Assembly (NCBI GenBank): GCA_015501605.1
Contig: JADNRZ010000004.1
Coordinates: 310,001-374,000, forward strand
DNA from: Panaeolus papilionaceus
Lineage: Eukaryota > Basidiomycota > Agaricomycetes > Agaricales
Length of the DNA stretch: 64,000 nt
Direction: 5' to 3'
Shown: in pieces, positions 25,087 through 36,237 of the stretch
Position numbering within the stretch: position 1 is the first letter of the stretch
How the letters are laid out: each line of letters starts with the position of its first letter
Notes under the pieces: model-generated
What the model saw: only the letters and a program-made list of their open reading frames with translations
What the model was told of the DNA's origin: nothing
The model's database searches: none
Translations under genes and position numbers: made by a program

Positions 25087-26120
25087 ATGGCCAATACCAC
25101 TGTCAAAGGTGCCCTGGCCATTCATGGCCAAAATCCCCAGGTAAAATATGTACTCCTCTTGGAAAGTCGAAGTCTAATTATCCTTCAAGTTCTTAATCGA
25201 AACTGTTATCCGCAACCGCATCTACGAATCGACCTATTGGAAGGAACATTGCTTTGCATTAACGGGTATTTATGACTTTTGGGGTGTAATATGGCCAAGC
25301 TAATGTCTTCCCAGCGGAATCTCTGATAGACAAGGCAATTGAAGTCAAGTATATTGGAGGAGTTTATGGAAACCAACGACCAACAGAGTTTATCTGTCTG
25401 CTTCTCAAGCTCCTCCAAATTCAGCCCGAGAAAGAGATCCTCGTTGAATATCTTCGAGCTGACGAATTCAAGTGAGCCGATCTCTTGCGCAACTTTTGCA
25501 GACCATTGAATCTCCTTCAGATATTTACGTGCCCTGGCTGCCATTTATATCCGCTTAACATTTCGTGCAGTTGATGTATACGAATTATTGGAGCCTTTGC
25601 TGAAGGATTATAGGAAATTGCGCAATAGAAATATGGGTACGTAGTTGCGTTTTCTCTGCTTTCTGTTCAAACATCTTATGATATTATTTTAGCGGGCTAC
25701 TCTCTAACATTCATGGACGAGTTCGTTTATAGTCTACTAACAGAGGAGAGAGTGTGTGATATCATTCTGCCTCGCCTCGCAAAGCGACAGGTTCTGGAAG
25801 AAAATGGTGAAATAGGCCCTCGCAAAAGTCGTTTGCTGGCTGCTATGCAAGGAGAGAGCGACGAGGAAGGGGACAAGAGTGACAGTAAAAGCAACAGAAG
25901 TAGCATCAGTCGATCAGTGTCGGGAAGAAGCAGGAGTCGGAGCCAAAGCCCTGTTGGCTCTCCCAGGTCGCGAAGTGGAAGCCGCTCAAGGAGCCGTAGT
26001 AGAAGCAGGACCCCTTCAGAGACAGGTTCACGGTATGTTTCCCGCAGTCCATCGAGATCCGTATCTCGCTCTCGATCTCCTGACCGCTCGTCGCACGAAA
26101 ACATGGCTGTTGATAAATAA
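25087..26120 (+). CDS. PRP38: Pre-mRNA splicing factor Prp38 with RS-type tail
   Basis: Prp38 is a U4/U6.U5 tri-snRNP / B-complex component required for spliceosome activation. The start is MANTTVKGALAIHGQNPQ, followed after introns by the conserved IEVKYIGGVYGNQRPTEF, CLLLKLLQIQPEKEILVEYL, AAIYIRLTF and VYELLEPLLKDYRKLRNRN, then FMDEFVYSLLTEERVCDIIL and LPRLAKRQVLEE. The Prp38 domain covers about residues 1-190. The last exon adds an Arg/Ser-rich tail (25880-26100) with many SRS/RSR units, as in metazoan and other fungal orthologues but absent from yeast Prp38. Four introns are present. The stop lies 32 bp from the convergent uL15m stop. Confidence 0.95.
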
Positions 26121-26152
26121 ATATATTGCGCCACTACTTAGTATTTGTGGCT

Positions 26153-27134
26153 TTACGACCAAGACTGCCATTGCGGGTGTGGAGGGGCAATAAACTGTTG
26201 CTTCCTCCAGGATCCCAACTCTTTGGCGAGTGACTTCCAGCGAGGCTCGACGAATGGAAGATCCCCAAGTTTCTTCAATGTAAGAGGTGACAAGAAGCCA
26301 CGATTGTGATATTTTCCGTACCACACTGTCCATTTACTATTAGAAGTAACACTCGATATAATTGGCAACAACTCACGTATGTCTTCTCTACGTGTAGGTG
26401 CAGCAGATATTCTGTCTGTTCTTCCTTCCACACAGTCCCTCAGTGCCAAGGAATTGTAGTACTTGCAAACGATCTTGCCGCCGTTGTTTTCAATAGCTTG
26501 AATAGCACTTTTGCTGGCGCGAGAAGCGACAATATAGATTGGAGTCTTGAAGTGCTCAGCCCCCTAAGAACCAAAGAAGGCATCAGCTAACCATAAGAGA
26601 TTATGAATATTTATACCACTGACGTCTCCGAGAATTTTAACACCGTCGTGGGCATCATGGACGCATCCACTGACGACCAAGTCCCGTGCAGTGATTGGAT
26701 TTTCAGGTGATGACGTTAAACGACCTTGGTCAATCCAATGCTGTATTCTATCCAAATTGACAGGTGCCCATGTCTTCTCATTCCTACAAAAAGATTTTAA
26801 TTGTTGGTTCAAAGGGGTGTACTGAGAAAGTGAACTGACTGGTTTACAAAACCACGCTTTGGGAATAATTTTGTTATTGGTGTTTGACCACCCTCAAAAC
26901 CTGGTCGGATACCTGGACCAGCTCTTGACTTCTGTCCGTTCATACCACGACCAGCTGTTCCTCCATAGCCTGAACCTTGACCACGACCAACACGCTTTTG
27001 CTATGGAGAAATAAGGAATGAATACAGAATTTAACGATTACAACCACAGAGGAAAGACTAACATTATGTTGTGAACCCGGAGCAGGCTTCAAATTGGCAA
27101 GAGTGACGCGTGGAATTCGTGTTCTGAAGGACAT
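26153..27134 (-). CDS. MRPL10: Mitochondrial large-subunit ribosomal protein uL15m
   Basis: It is the mitochondrial counterpart of bacterial L15. The start is [21 protein letters not shown], with a basic N-terminus suited to mitochondrial import. The L15 signature follows across the first introns: [27 protein letters not shown] and GFEGGQTPI, then LFPKRGF. The C-terminal L15 domain reads [35 protein letters not shown] and [20 protein letters not shown], with [14 protein letters not shown] fungal extension ends in PHPQWQSWS at 26153. Five introns are inferred. The gene is divergent from the tRNA dimethylallyltransferase gene (153 bp between starts), so both translation-related genes may share a promoter. 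Confidence 0.92.
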
Positions 27135-27287
27135 TTAGAACGACGAAAGGAAATGACTGACAATTAAACACTTTGAATTTTCTTGCCTGAGCCTTGAACT
27201 CTTGTGTTACATTCGGGTGTTTTCGCCAAACAACTATCAATGCTACTTTAGGAATCTATTTAGTTCAACTCATAATATCCACTTATC

Positions 27288-29046
27288 ATGAGTCTACACC
27301 CTATAATAACGATATGCGGCACAACTGGGGTCGGTAAATCGAAATTGGCCGTTGAGCTAGCCACATATTTGAACAAAAGTGCCCCAATCGCAGGATGGCG
27401 AGGCGCCAAAATCATAAATGCTGACGCCATGCAGGTCTACAAGGGTCTCGACGTGATCACAAATAAAATGCCAGAGAATGAAAGGCAAGGCATCGATCAT
27501 CTTTTACTGGGATTCAAAGACCCAGGAGGGCAATATGTCGTTGGAGATTGGGTCAAAGATGCTTCTAAACTGGTTCGTTTGTTCTCTAACTTCCATGCGA
27601 GATGATATCACCAATCGCGACGTTGGGTCAGATAGGCGAACTGCACCGAAACCACCAATTACCAATAGTGGTTGGTGGTACATCATACTGGATTCAACAT
27701 CTCTTATTCCCCAGTCGACTGTTGGAAAAAAATCAGGAGGATGGGCATATTGCTCCCCAGTCAGAGCATTTGGCCAAGTCTATTCAGACGCTTCCTCCTG
27801 ATCTCCTAGATCTGTTCAATAATCTTCCTCAAGTTCCACCTTCTGCTAAAACGCATCCCGACGATGCATTTAAACTTCACCAACTACTCTCATCTCTAGA
27901 CCCAACCATATCCCGTCGCTGGCATTGGAAAGATACAAGAAAGGTCCTGCGTAGTCTGGCTATTGTAAAAGAAACTGGACGTTGTCCAAGTGAAATTATA
28001 TCTGAACAGGCTAAGGATAATCAAGAAATTCAACCACGGTAAAGTCATTTATTTGATGCAATTACATCGTGTTCACTGTGTTTCTAGGTTCAAGGCGCTT
28101 TCTTTTTGGCTGTATGCCGACTTGGCCATTTTAGGTGAACGCTTGGATGCCAGGGTGGATGACATGATTTCGGTACAGTCCATACCTTCTACAAGGTGGT
28201 GCATCATAAAATAATGAGCCAAAAGCAAGGCTTATTGGACGAAGTGCGCTGTCTTCGTGATATGGCAGGCACGGTTCCAACAACACCACCCCTAGATTTC
28301 ACCCTCGGCATTTATCAATCCATAGGTATGCACATTTTTCAAATATTCTCCGTATCTTTCTTCTGACGTCGTGTCAGGTTACAAAGAATTTTGTGCCTAC
28401 TTGGACGCTCCTTCCGACGCATCCTTTAAAGAGGCAGAAGAGCGAATGAAAATCTCGACGCGCCAGTATGCGAAACGTCAAATTTCATGGCTTCGTAATA
28501 AACTGATTCCCGCTATCGACACTGCCAACGCAATTGAACGACAAATTCCCTTGTATATTTTAGATGCAACAGGTACCACAGGTTTCATTTCACATTCGAC
28601 CCAGCTCACATAGACCAGTGCTAGGTGATAAATGGACAACTAATGTTCAAACACCTGCTCAAAGCATATTAAATGGTGTGTAGGAATTGAGCCTCAGATA
28701 AATTTTGGGGCTGTACTACGACTGATGTTGTATACAGCTTTTTTAGTTGGCGATCCACTTCCTGAACCGATCGACTTGTCCCAAACTGCTAACAGGGTGC
28801 TCACAACAAAAAGCAAAAGCATTAAGTCGATATGATTTCGTTTACTTCAGCCATTCTATTTCTGAACCCTTCTTCAGTCCACAGCAAGTACTCGAAGCTC
28901 GAGTAAAACGAGTGTGCCCAGTTTGCACCCTACAATCAGACCGACCTGTTATGATTGAAGAAGGCGAAGAATGGCTGCTACACCAGCGTACAAAGGTGCA
29001 TCGGAAGCTCGCTGCCAGGCAGATATTCACAGATCCAAATCCCTGA
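27288..29046 (+). CDS. MOD5: tRNA dimethylallyltransferase (Mod5/MiaA family)
   Basis: It transfers a dimethylallyl group to A37 of tRNAs reading UNN codons, in cytosol and mitochondria. The start is MSLHPIITICGTTGVGKSKL, with the P-loop GTTGVGKS at residues 10-17. KIINADAMQVYKGLDVITNK (the DSQQ-equivalent region) and LPIVVGGTSYWIQHLL follow. The first intron is best read as 59 nt (27573-27631), giving ASKLIGELHRN. Later exons supply WHWKDTRKVLRSLAIV, ERLDARVDDMI, FTLGIYQSIGYKEF and TRQYAKRQISWLRNK. The C-terminus has the eukaryotic C2H2 zinc finger (VCPVCTLQ, LLHQRTKVHRK) ending at 29046. About seven introns are present. It is convergent with the FAS1 gene. Confidence 0.93.
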
Positions 29047-29216
29047 CTGGAGATGCGTATACGAATACAAGATTTGGCAAAGGCGACTAGTAGTACATAC
29101 ACAAAACATGTTACTTTGATCTTTTTTTACAATTGTCGTAGAATGAATGATCAACATAATCACAGAAAAAGAGAAAGCATCCCTGGTTTGGTCAGGAATC
29201 TGGACGAATTCAGCCT

Positions 29217-30980
29217 TCAGGTCTCTGCCCAACTCATGAGCCAACTTTCCCAGTTCTTCCATGGCTCCTCAACCCCTTCACCGTGATGAGGGCAATCAGG
29301 GTGGTGCGACTCAAGATGAGGGTCGAGGAGTCGGTCGATCACCTGGATCGCACCGTTTGATGCGACGATATCGGGAATTCGAACATGGTGGTTATTAACG
29401 GTGACCTTCGTATCGACGCGATAAGCGTTCTTGTGACCGGGGAAGGGGAACTTGACTTTCGTTTTGTAAATCAAGGTGTTCACCTTGTGGTTGGGCAGCA
29501 GCGTCGGCAATGTGACATTGATAAAAGAGATCAGCTCTCTATGATGCTTCCCAAGAACGAAATCTTTGGCATATTCACTAAGAAGGGTAAGTAGAGGATA
29601 CCATACGACAAAGACTATTCACGTACGCAAAGCCCGAGGACGTTTCGAAATCCTGTCTTTGAAGAGCACAGGCAGTTTTTTGGTGATGAATGTAGTCTGA
29701 ATGCCTATTTTTAGTTCGTCCTTTGGCTCCCAAAAGGTCAAATCGACGAACCTGATTCCACAACTGTACGTGGGATAACATGATATTCGAGGACCTTTTT
29801 AAGAGCCTTTTCGCCGAAGGGAGAGAAAAGGAACATTCGAAGCTTTCGGGGCAGCTTGTCGAATGCCCTGTTAGTGGGAGCAAAGATTGTCACTAGCGAA
29901 GACCCGTGAAGACCCTCTTCGTGATTGTATCGCAAATCCAGCTTATCTCTCAAGTCGGTGTGTTGGAGAGCTGACGTCTAGAAATCAATCAAGTACGTAC
30001 GCCATACCCAAGAAATACAATCTTACCAGAGTGGAAAAATAGTGCGGCATGAAATACAGGAGCTGAAAGACTGAGGGAGGCGGAATCAATGGGTGGTCCA
30101 CGACATGAATAATACCTCAACGAATACACATATCAGCGATGGTCTGAATGAATGTCAAATTCACCCGCTCACCATTGGAGGCCTGGAGATCTTGTTCCTT
30201 TATCCTCGAATAGAAATTAATGGAGGTACGTGGTGGGATAATACTTTGCTGGACCCTGATACGCTCTGGACGAGAATCGAAAGCACCGTCAATGGTAAGG
30301 TTTGTGGGGAAAGTGAGGTTTAGTCCCAAATCGTGTACAGTGTATGCGCCTGTTGGAATTAAATGGTAACCCAAAAGAGCTCGCAAAATAAATCGAAGCT
30401 TTTTGCGACACTCTTCTTTGTCACCGGCATGATCGCAGTACTCGTCGGGGAATTTCGAAGGTTCCAAATCCAACATATGTGACAGATAAACGAGGTTAGC
30501 GACGTGCTCCGAACTCAGCGCCGACTCCAAAGACTGAAATGGTGTAAAGATGTCGTAGTCTCCTTGGCTTGTCGCCTTTGGTTCAGGGCGTCGAAGAACG
30601 CTGTCCGGTGGGGCAAACAAAGTTACTCTATGGGAAGTCAAGTCGATACATTGCTATTGTTGAAATAGCACAACCAACCGATTCGAGGAATCGTTGAGGC
30701 AAGCAACCACATCATCGAAAACATTGATCACTTTCGTAAGCTTCGAGAATCTTTGATAATTATAAAATATGAACTTCCTCACACAAGAGGTTCTCAAGAC
30801 ATCTTATACACACCTGGGGTCATTGGAAATTGTTTCATAGATTGTAGTGGGACGGTTTTCATGCTGGTTTGTGATGATACGATTCGCGAATGACGCCAGA
30901 GGCCACTGGTATGCCAGATAACTGGCGCTCACCATAGAAGCCTGAAGGATGCACAATAAAAAGGACAAAAGGGATCTCAT
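29217..30980 (-). CDS. Secreted FAS1 (fasciclin) repeat protein
   Basis: FAS1 domains are extracellular adhesion modules. The start at 30980 gives a clear signal peptide: MRSLLSFLLCILQASMVSAS, with a hydrophobic core and small residues at a likely cleavage site. The first FAS1 domain (about 30100-30830) includes TIYETISNDPRFSKLTKVI, NRVTLFAPPDSVLRR and RALLGYHLIPTGAYTVHDLG. The second (about 29270-30090) includes VIHVVDHPLIPPP, SLVTIFAPTNRAFDKLPR, KKVLEYHVIPRTVVES and SNGAIQVIDRLLDPH. The C-terminus is His-rich (SHHPDCPHH) and then Trp-rich; I see no hydrophobic GPI-attachment tail, so it is probably soluble or wall-associated. About seven introns are present. Its partner and role are unknown. 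Confidence 0.88.
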
Positions 30981-31224
30981 GGTTGCACCTAGATTTCTTC
31001 TGAGACTGCCTCGATATTATATGTGGTGGATAATATGACATCAGGCTTTAGTAAAGCTACCCCAACCCTGTGTGACCAGTGTGTGACGAAAAAGCGCCAG
31101 CAAGGCATTCATTGTCTTAGTCTGACTCCATGCTGTGGATCTAGTGCGACACCAAGGCTAGCTGCGCATAACAACCTTAACCCGTGGTGTTAGGACGAAA
31201 TTCATCACTACAGTGAAACTTAAC

Positions 31225-34200
31225 ATGAAGCGGAGAATCCAAGCTACCAATGAGAACCGAGGATCCACGGCTAAGCGGTCAAAAAGTCAATCGTTGAGTC
31301 CCGAGTGGCCAGAGCATTTCCAGAGGGTTCGTTCCTTTATCGTGACATATTAATAACTGATTTTACGTTGATGCGGCTTAGCTGTTCAAGGTACAATTCC
31401 GTATGCTTAGCAAATGTCCAAGTTTTAAAGCATAATTGAGAATTCATTCGACGAATTGTGCACAGATTTTCAAAGTTTGTTGGGTGACTCACATGTTAGG
31501 AATCGAACTGAAGTGCCGGTGATTGTGATTAGGCCATCAATACCGTATTAGCTTTCGTGTCAGTCAAGCGCCAATTAACCACCAGTTTTTCTGCAATCCG
31601 GAGCTCTGTTGAAGGCATTTTAAAGCGGTAGATCTTCTCCCGCGCTCACAGTGGATTACGCAACGTCCAACTCACTCTGTCATAGGCCTCTCGAGATTGA
31701 ACGCGTTTCTGAGATAAAGCGAGTCTGTTATGGTTTCTAGGCACATCATCAAATCTAATCATCTTCCACAGAGCCCTTTTGCCAGATCTGGTGCAGTTCT
31801 CTTACATTCCTGCTTCCGAGTTACAGAGAGCCCAAGGAGCTGCGAAAGGTGAAGACAGCAAGACGATAGGAGCCCAAGTCCTGGTCCTCGAATTCCTGGA
31901 AACTACAGCAAGTAAACGATCCAAAATTCCACAGTAAATTCTTTTTTGTTTTAAGCAGGCTCACCAAGGTGAAATTCGCCACAGATCTTCATCATCTAGC
32001 TCTCCAGCAGCCATAAAAAAACTAGTTGAAACAAGAAATGATGCATTCCTTTCAGCAGTGACCGAGTGCGTTCTTCATTAATAGCTCTTCAGACGGGGTA
32101 CTTCTATCTAATCATGTCATGAACTTCCGGTCAGGTTACTGCAAGCGGCAGCTGGTCAAGATCCCGTGGAACTGGTCCTTGCTGCTGGCAGGAACTATGT
32201 ACCTACAGACCCCTCTGCGACAAGTGTTGGCACAAATGAGGACGACGACGACGAGGGAACCTCGAATGAGCGACCTGCGATGGCATATCTTTTGGACGAC
32301 ATCACCAGTAGCCCGTGGTACAACGACCAAATTGTGTACAGACATACCGTTTCAAGCAAAGAAGCTGTTCTGGGTGAGTGACATGCCACAGTCAAGCATA
32401 ATAATCTCATGTACACAGGGAGCCTGGAAGCACCTTTATCATCTATGATATCGAATGCCCTTCGAAATGGCCGCAACATATCACAACTCTTTTTTCATCA
32501 ATCGGCGGCTATTGAGGCTATTAGAGATTCCAAGAATGTGATCGTTTCGACAAGTACTGCATCTGGAAAAAGTGTCATATATCAGGTCATATTCTGGTTA
32601 TTCCGACTCACGATTATAGCAATAAACTTATAGAACAACCGGTAAACAGGTACCCGTTTTGGAGGTCCTACAGAACGATCCATCATCAACGGCCATCCTT
32701 ATTTATCCAACCAAGGCATGTATGCTATGCAATCCTTCGAGACATCCATTTTACTTGCATTGCACAGGCTCTGGCACAAGATCAGCTTGAATCTCTTCGC
32801 CAACTGATTTCGCTCTGCCCGCCACTACAACACTTGAAGGTTTGCTCTTTCGAGACGGCATTCCATCGTTTTTACCAACGGGGTCCTACAGGTTTCTACT
32901 TATGATGGCGATACGCCTCGAGAAGCAAGGGCAGGTATACCCACCATATTTCGCTCTGCTCGTCTACAGCTTGTTCACTTGCTTGGGTTGGAGCAGAGAT
33001 CCGAGATAACGCTTCAGTTATTTTAACCAACTTTGTGCGCCTTGTCGTATCTCTACTGATGCATTGATTGAAATATTTCTCAGGATACCCTACACGCATC
33101 CATACTGCCTCACGAAGAACTATGGAGAAGGCATGTTTGTATATCTATCCTGGTTTGAACTTCCCTGATCCAGATAGGACATCTAGTTTTTTCAAGAGAC
33201 TTCAGGTATGTAACCTTTTTTTGTTGGTTCGAACATTGAATGAATAGGTGTTGAGTACTAGCTCTTCGCTGTCGACGAGCTTCATTATTATACAGGTCTT
33301 CTGGGAAGGTGAGGAATGTCCAATTTGGCGACATCTCATGGTCTCTCAGTGCTTTACCCCCAGCCACATCGCATACATTATGAGACGCTTTCGAAGAATA
33401 TGCGCTGCACTGGGAAGTGAGTATGCATGCCCCCATCCTTCTTTCTCGAACATCGACGATGTATATGTTCACCAGACCACAGAGTCCAATTTATATCTTG
33501 TAGCGCGACCTTGGCTAATCCACAGGAATATATGACGAAGATCTTTGGTCTCGAAGCTGGCGCAATCGAGGTTATTTCTCAAGATGGTGCACCTTCAGCA
33601 AGTAAGGATTACGTGGTTTGGAACCCACCCTTCATAGATCCACTCCAACCGGCGATGGGTCGGCGTTCATCGATCTCTGAGGCATCACGAGTCATGCGGT
33701 ATCTCATGAAAAAAGGTATTCGGGTGATTTTGTTCTGCAAGGTATGTATGCACATTTGCAATGCGCCGTCACAAGGTGCTGATCGGTGCTGGTCCACGGT
33801 TCTCGATAGATTCGCAAAGTTTGCGAGCTCGTGGGTGTTGCAAGTTAATTTCTTCCTCTGAATACATCATTCATACGGAAGGATTTCAAGGCCATGAAAA
33901 CGTTGCAGACAGACTTGTGTAACGATGGTAGAACTGACATTTCGCAGAAGGTTCGCTCATATCGAGGAGGTAACCAAACCAGCTCCATCATATCGACGAC
34001 GTCCCGGCGCTAATTACGGTGCATGTGTCAGGCTACACACGTGCAGTATGTGATCGAACAGACGACTGCACGTTCAGGAACTAGAATTTACTGTATATAC
34101 TAGGATCGCAGGAGTATAGAGCAAGACGCGTTTTCGGGGCGACTTCTAGGCATTGTGGCTACGAATGCACTCGAACTTGGAATAGATATTGGAGTCCTGG

Positions 34201-36193
34201 ACGCTGTCATAATGCTTGGATTCCCTATGACCATTTCAAATTTCGTATGTCATTTGAGTGTTTTCTCCGTTGTCATCAGCAACTCTGATTCGGTCTCAGC
34301 GACAACAAGCAGGTCGTGCAGGTCGAAGGGGGCTCGATTCAGTGGCTATACTGGTGGCCGATCCTTTCCCCTTGGATCAGTATTACGTCAACCATCCCAA
34401 TGAATTATTTGACAGTCCCTTGGATGATTTAATTGTGGATTTAGATAACGATATGGTGTTGGAAGGTATGTCCCACTTGTTTCATGTGTCATTATCAACT
34501 GGATGCGATTTCCATCATTGTAGCACATCTTCAATGCGCAAGTTTCGAGCTCCCTTTGAGGGACGAAGACACTCAATGGTTTGGGAGTAAAGCGTTGAAC
34601 ATTTGTGAGGAAAAGCTGAGAAAGGATGAAGACAGTTGGTATGACTTGTGCATACACTGCTAAAACGACATTGACAGTCCATCCAGGTTTCATCCCGATC
34701 CCAAGTTCCTCCCGTTTCCTTCGAAGCATGTTGCAATTCGTAGGTCCTACATTGACAGCATAACAAGCAAACGAGTAATGCGTATCACAGGTGGTGCTCA
34801 GGAGGAATTGTATATGGTCGTCATAGTGAACGACGATCCTTCCCAAGGCACCCCACGTTTGCTTGAAGAGGTGGAATTCTCTCGTGCGTTGTTTGAATTG
34901 TACGAAGGTGGCGTGGTATGTTGGCATAACAGTGTTTCCTCCGAGAAAAGACTCTGAATCCACATCTCTCGAAGTTTATGCACCAGGGGCATACATTTTT
35001 GGTGAAATATTCGACCCACAAACATTTGACGCTTAGCTGATTCTGAAGTCTTTGAAAGATCCAGCAAGTCAGTCATGAATCCAGGACTGCGAAAGTTGTC
35101 GAAACGAATGTCAACTACTTTACATCACCCAAGTGGGTGTTATCTTTTCTGTACACGTCGAGCACTCATCGGGTAGATGTATAACAGGGATACCACGTAA
35201 GTACGCGAGGTTTCACCGTCGGTTGGCAAGGATAAACGAGTTGCTTTTTCAGACGTTTGGAACCACTTCAAACCGCCCGAATACAGACCTTTCCAGATTT
35301 CAACGTTGAATTTGGTAGTAAGTGATCAGACCAACATTCTTTCAGGTCTTCATGACGCACACACTCTCAGGATTGAAGGTTATAGTGAAAGTCTTTGGTA
35401 TAACCAACTCGTTTCTTCTGGCCTTGGCTACATATATCTGAATATTCTTCACATCTTTCCAGGATTTTTTAAGATCAAGTGAGGTTAAAGGTTCATGTTA
35501 TGCCTGCCAGCAAATACTCAATTCCCTCATACCAGAGGCGGAGAAATCTTGGATGCAGTAGAGTTGACTACCCCTGCTTGGGAGCGGGAAACCACTGGCT
35601 TTTGGATTGACTTACCCCACGAACTCCTTCACAAATTGCAAGAAGAAGATATCGACGAAGCTGCTGCTATACACTCTGCGGAACATGCCATCCTGAACCA
35701 ATATGCACTGTCACAGGATGTGAAGACGGATTGTCGAACAACCAAAGAGGAGGAAGCGAGCGACGAGAGTCGAAATAGGAGATTTCCCAGGTGCGAGCAT
35801 GTTGTCCTTCAACGGTTGAAAGGAATAGACTTGAGATGCGACGCCTTAGGTTGATATTTTATGATGCTGCTGGCAAAACTGGCGGGGTCAGTGCTCGAGC
35901 ATTCGAGAACTGTACGAATTCATTCCCGTTGGTTCATCGTGAGAGAACATTGATTTTATTTGCTTTATAGTCAAGCGTCTGTGTTGCCGGGCCAACGACA
36001 CTGTAGGGAACTGTGAATGCGAACTGGGGTGTTCTGCGTGTAAGTCCCTCTGCTTGCACGTGTAGAGCGTCGATGACCCAATACTTCCTACGCAGGCGCC
36101 CAAAGCTCGCTATGCAAGGATTCAAACCTTATTTCTTCCAAGCGAGGGGCCGAAATCATTCTAAACTATATGGTCAAAATGATTATCGTCTAA
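31225..36193 (+). CDS. HRQ1: Hrq1-type RecQ4-like DNA helicase
   Basis: Hrq1 is a 3'-5' SF2 helicase related to human RECQL4, acting in crosslink repair and telomere maintenance. The start is [20 protein letters not shown]; splicing gives [18 protein letters not shown], matching the family N-terminal domain. Motif I is [14 protein letters not shown] (near 32550), motif II DELH at 33274-33285, motif [15 protein letters not shown], then [15 protein letters not shown] (34160) and motif [12 protein letters not shown] (34305). The C-terminal DUF1998 region contains [20 protein letters not shown] and [20 protein letters not shown]. Three small final exons encode the Cys cluster ([14 protein letters not shown]) and [14 protein letters not shown]. 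More than 15 introns are present, one (35791-35828) only 38 nt. Exon edges in the middle are uncertain. It ends 44 bp from the convergent SCY1 stop. Confidence 0.88.
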
Positions 36194-36237
36194 AAACATA
36201 TTAGAATGTGATATCAAAGTATAAATGTCGTAGCTAT

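Noticed and set aside
25727..26134. Minus-strand Leu/Arg-rich frame
   Set aside because: It is the antisense shadow of the RS-rich tail of Prp38.
27573..27602. 29 nt intron in MOD5 joining to MISPIATLGQ
   Set aside because: This is too short for a spliceosomal intron here, and the 59 nt alternative (27573-27631) gives KLIGELHRN, a better fit to the family.
31700..31706. ACGCGT as a regulatory site in HRQ1
   Set aside because: It lies inside the gene body, so it is treated as background; the same applies to 1509, 18110, 37759 and 47644.
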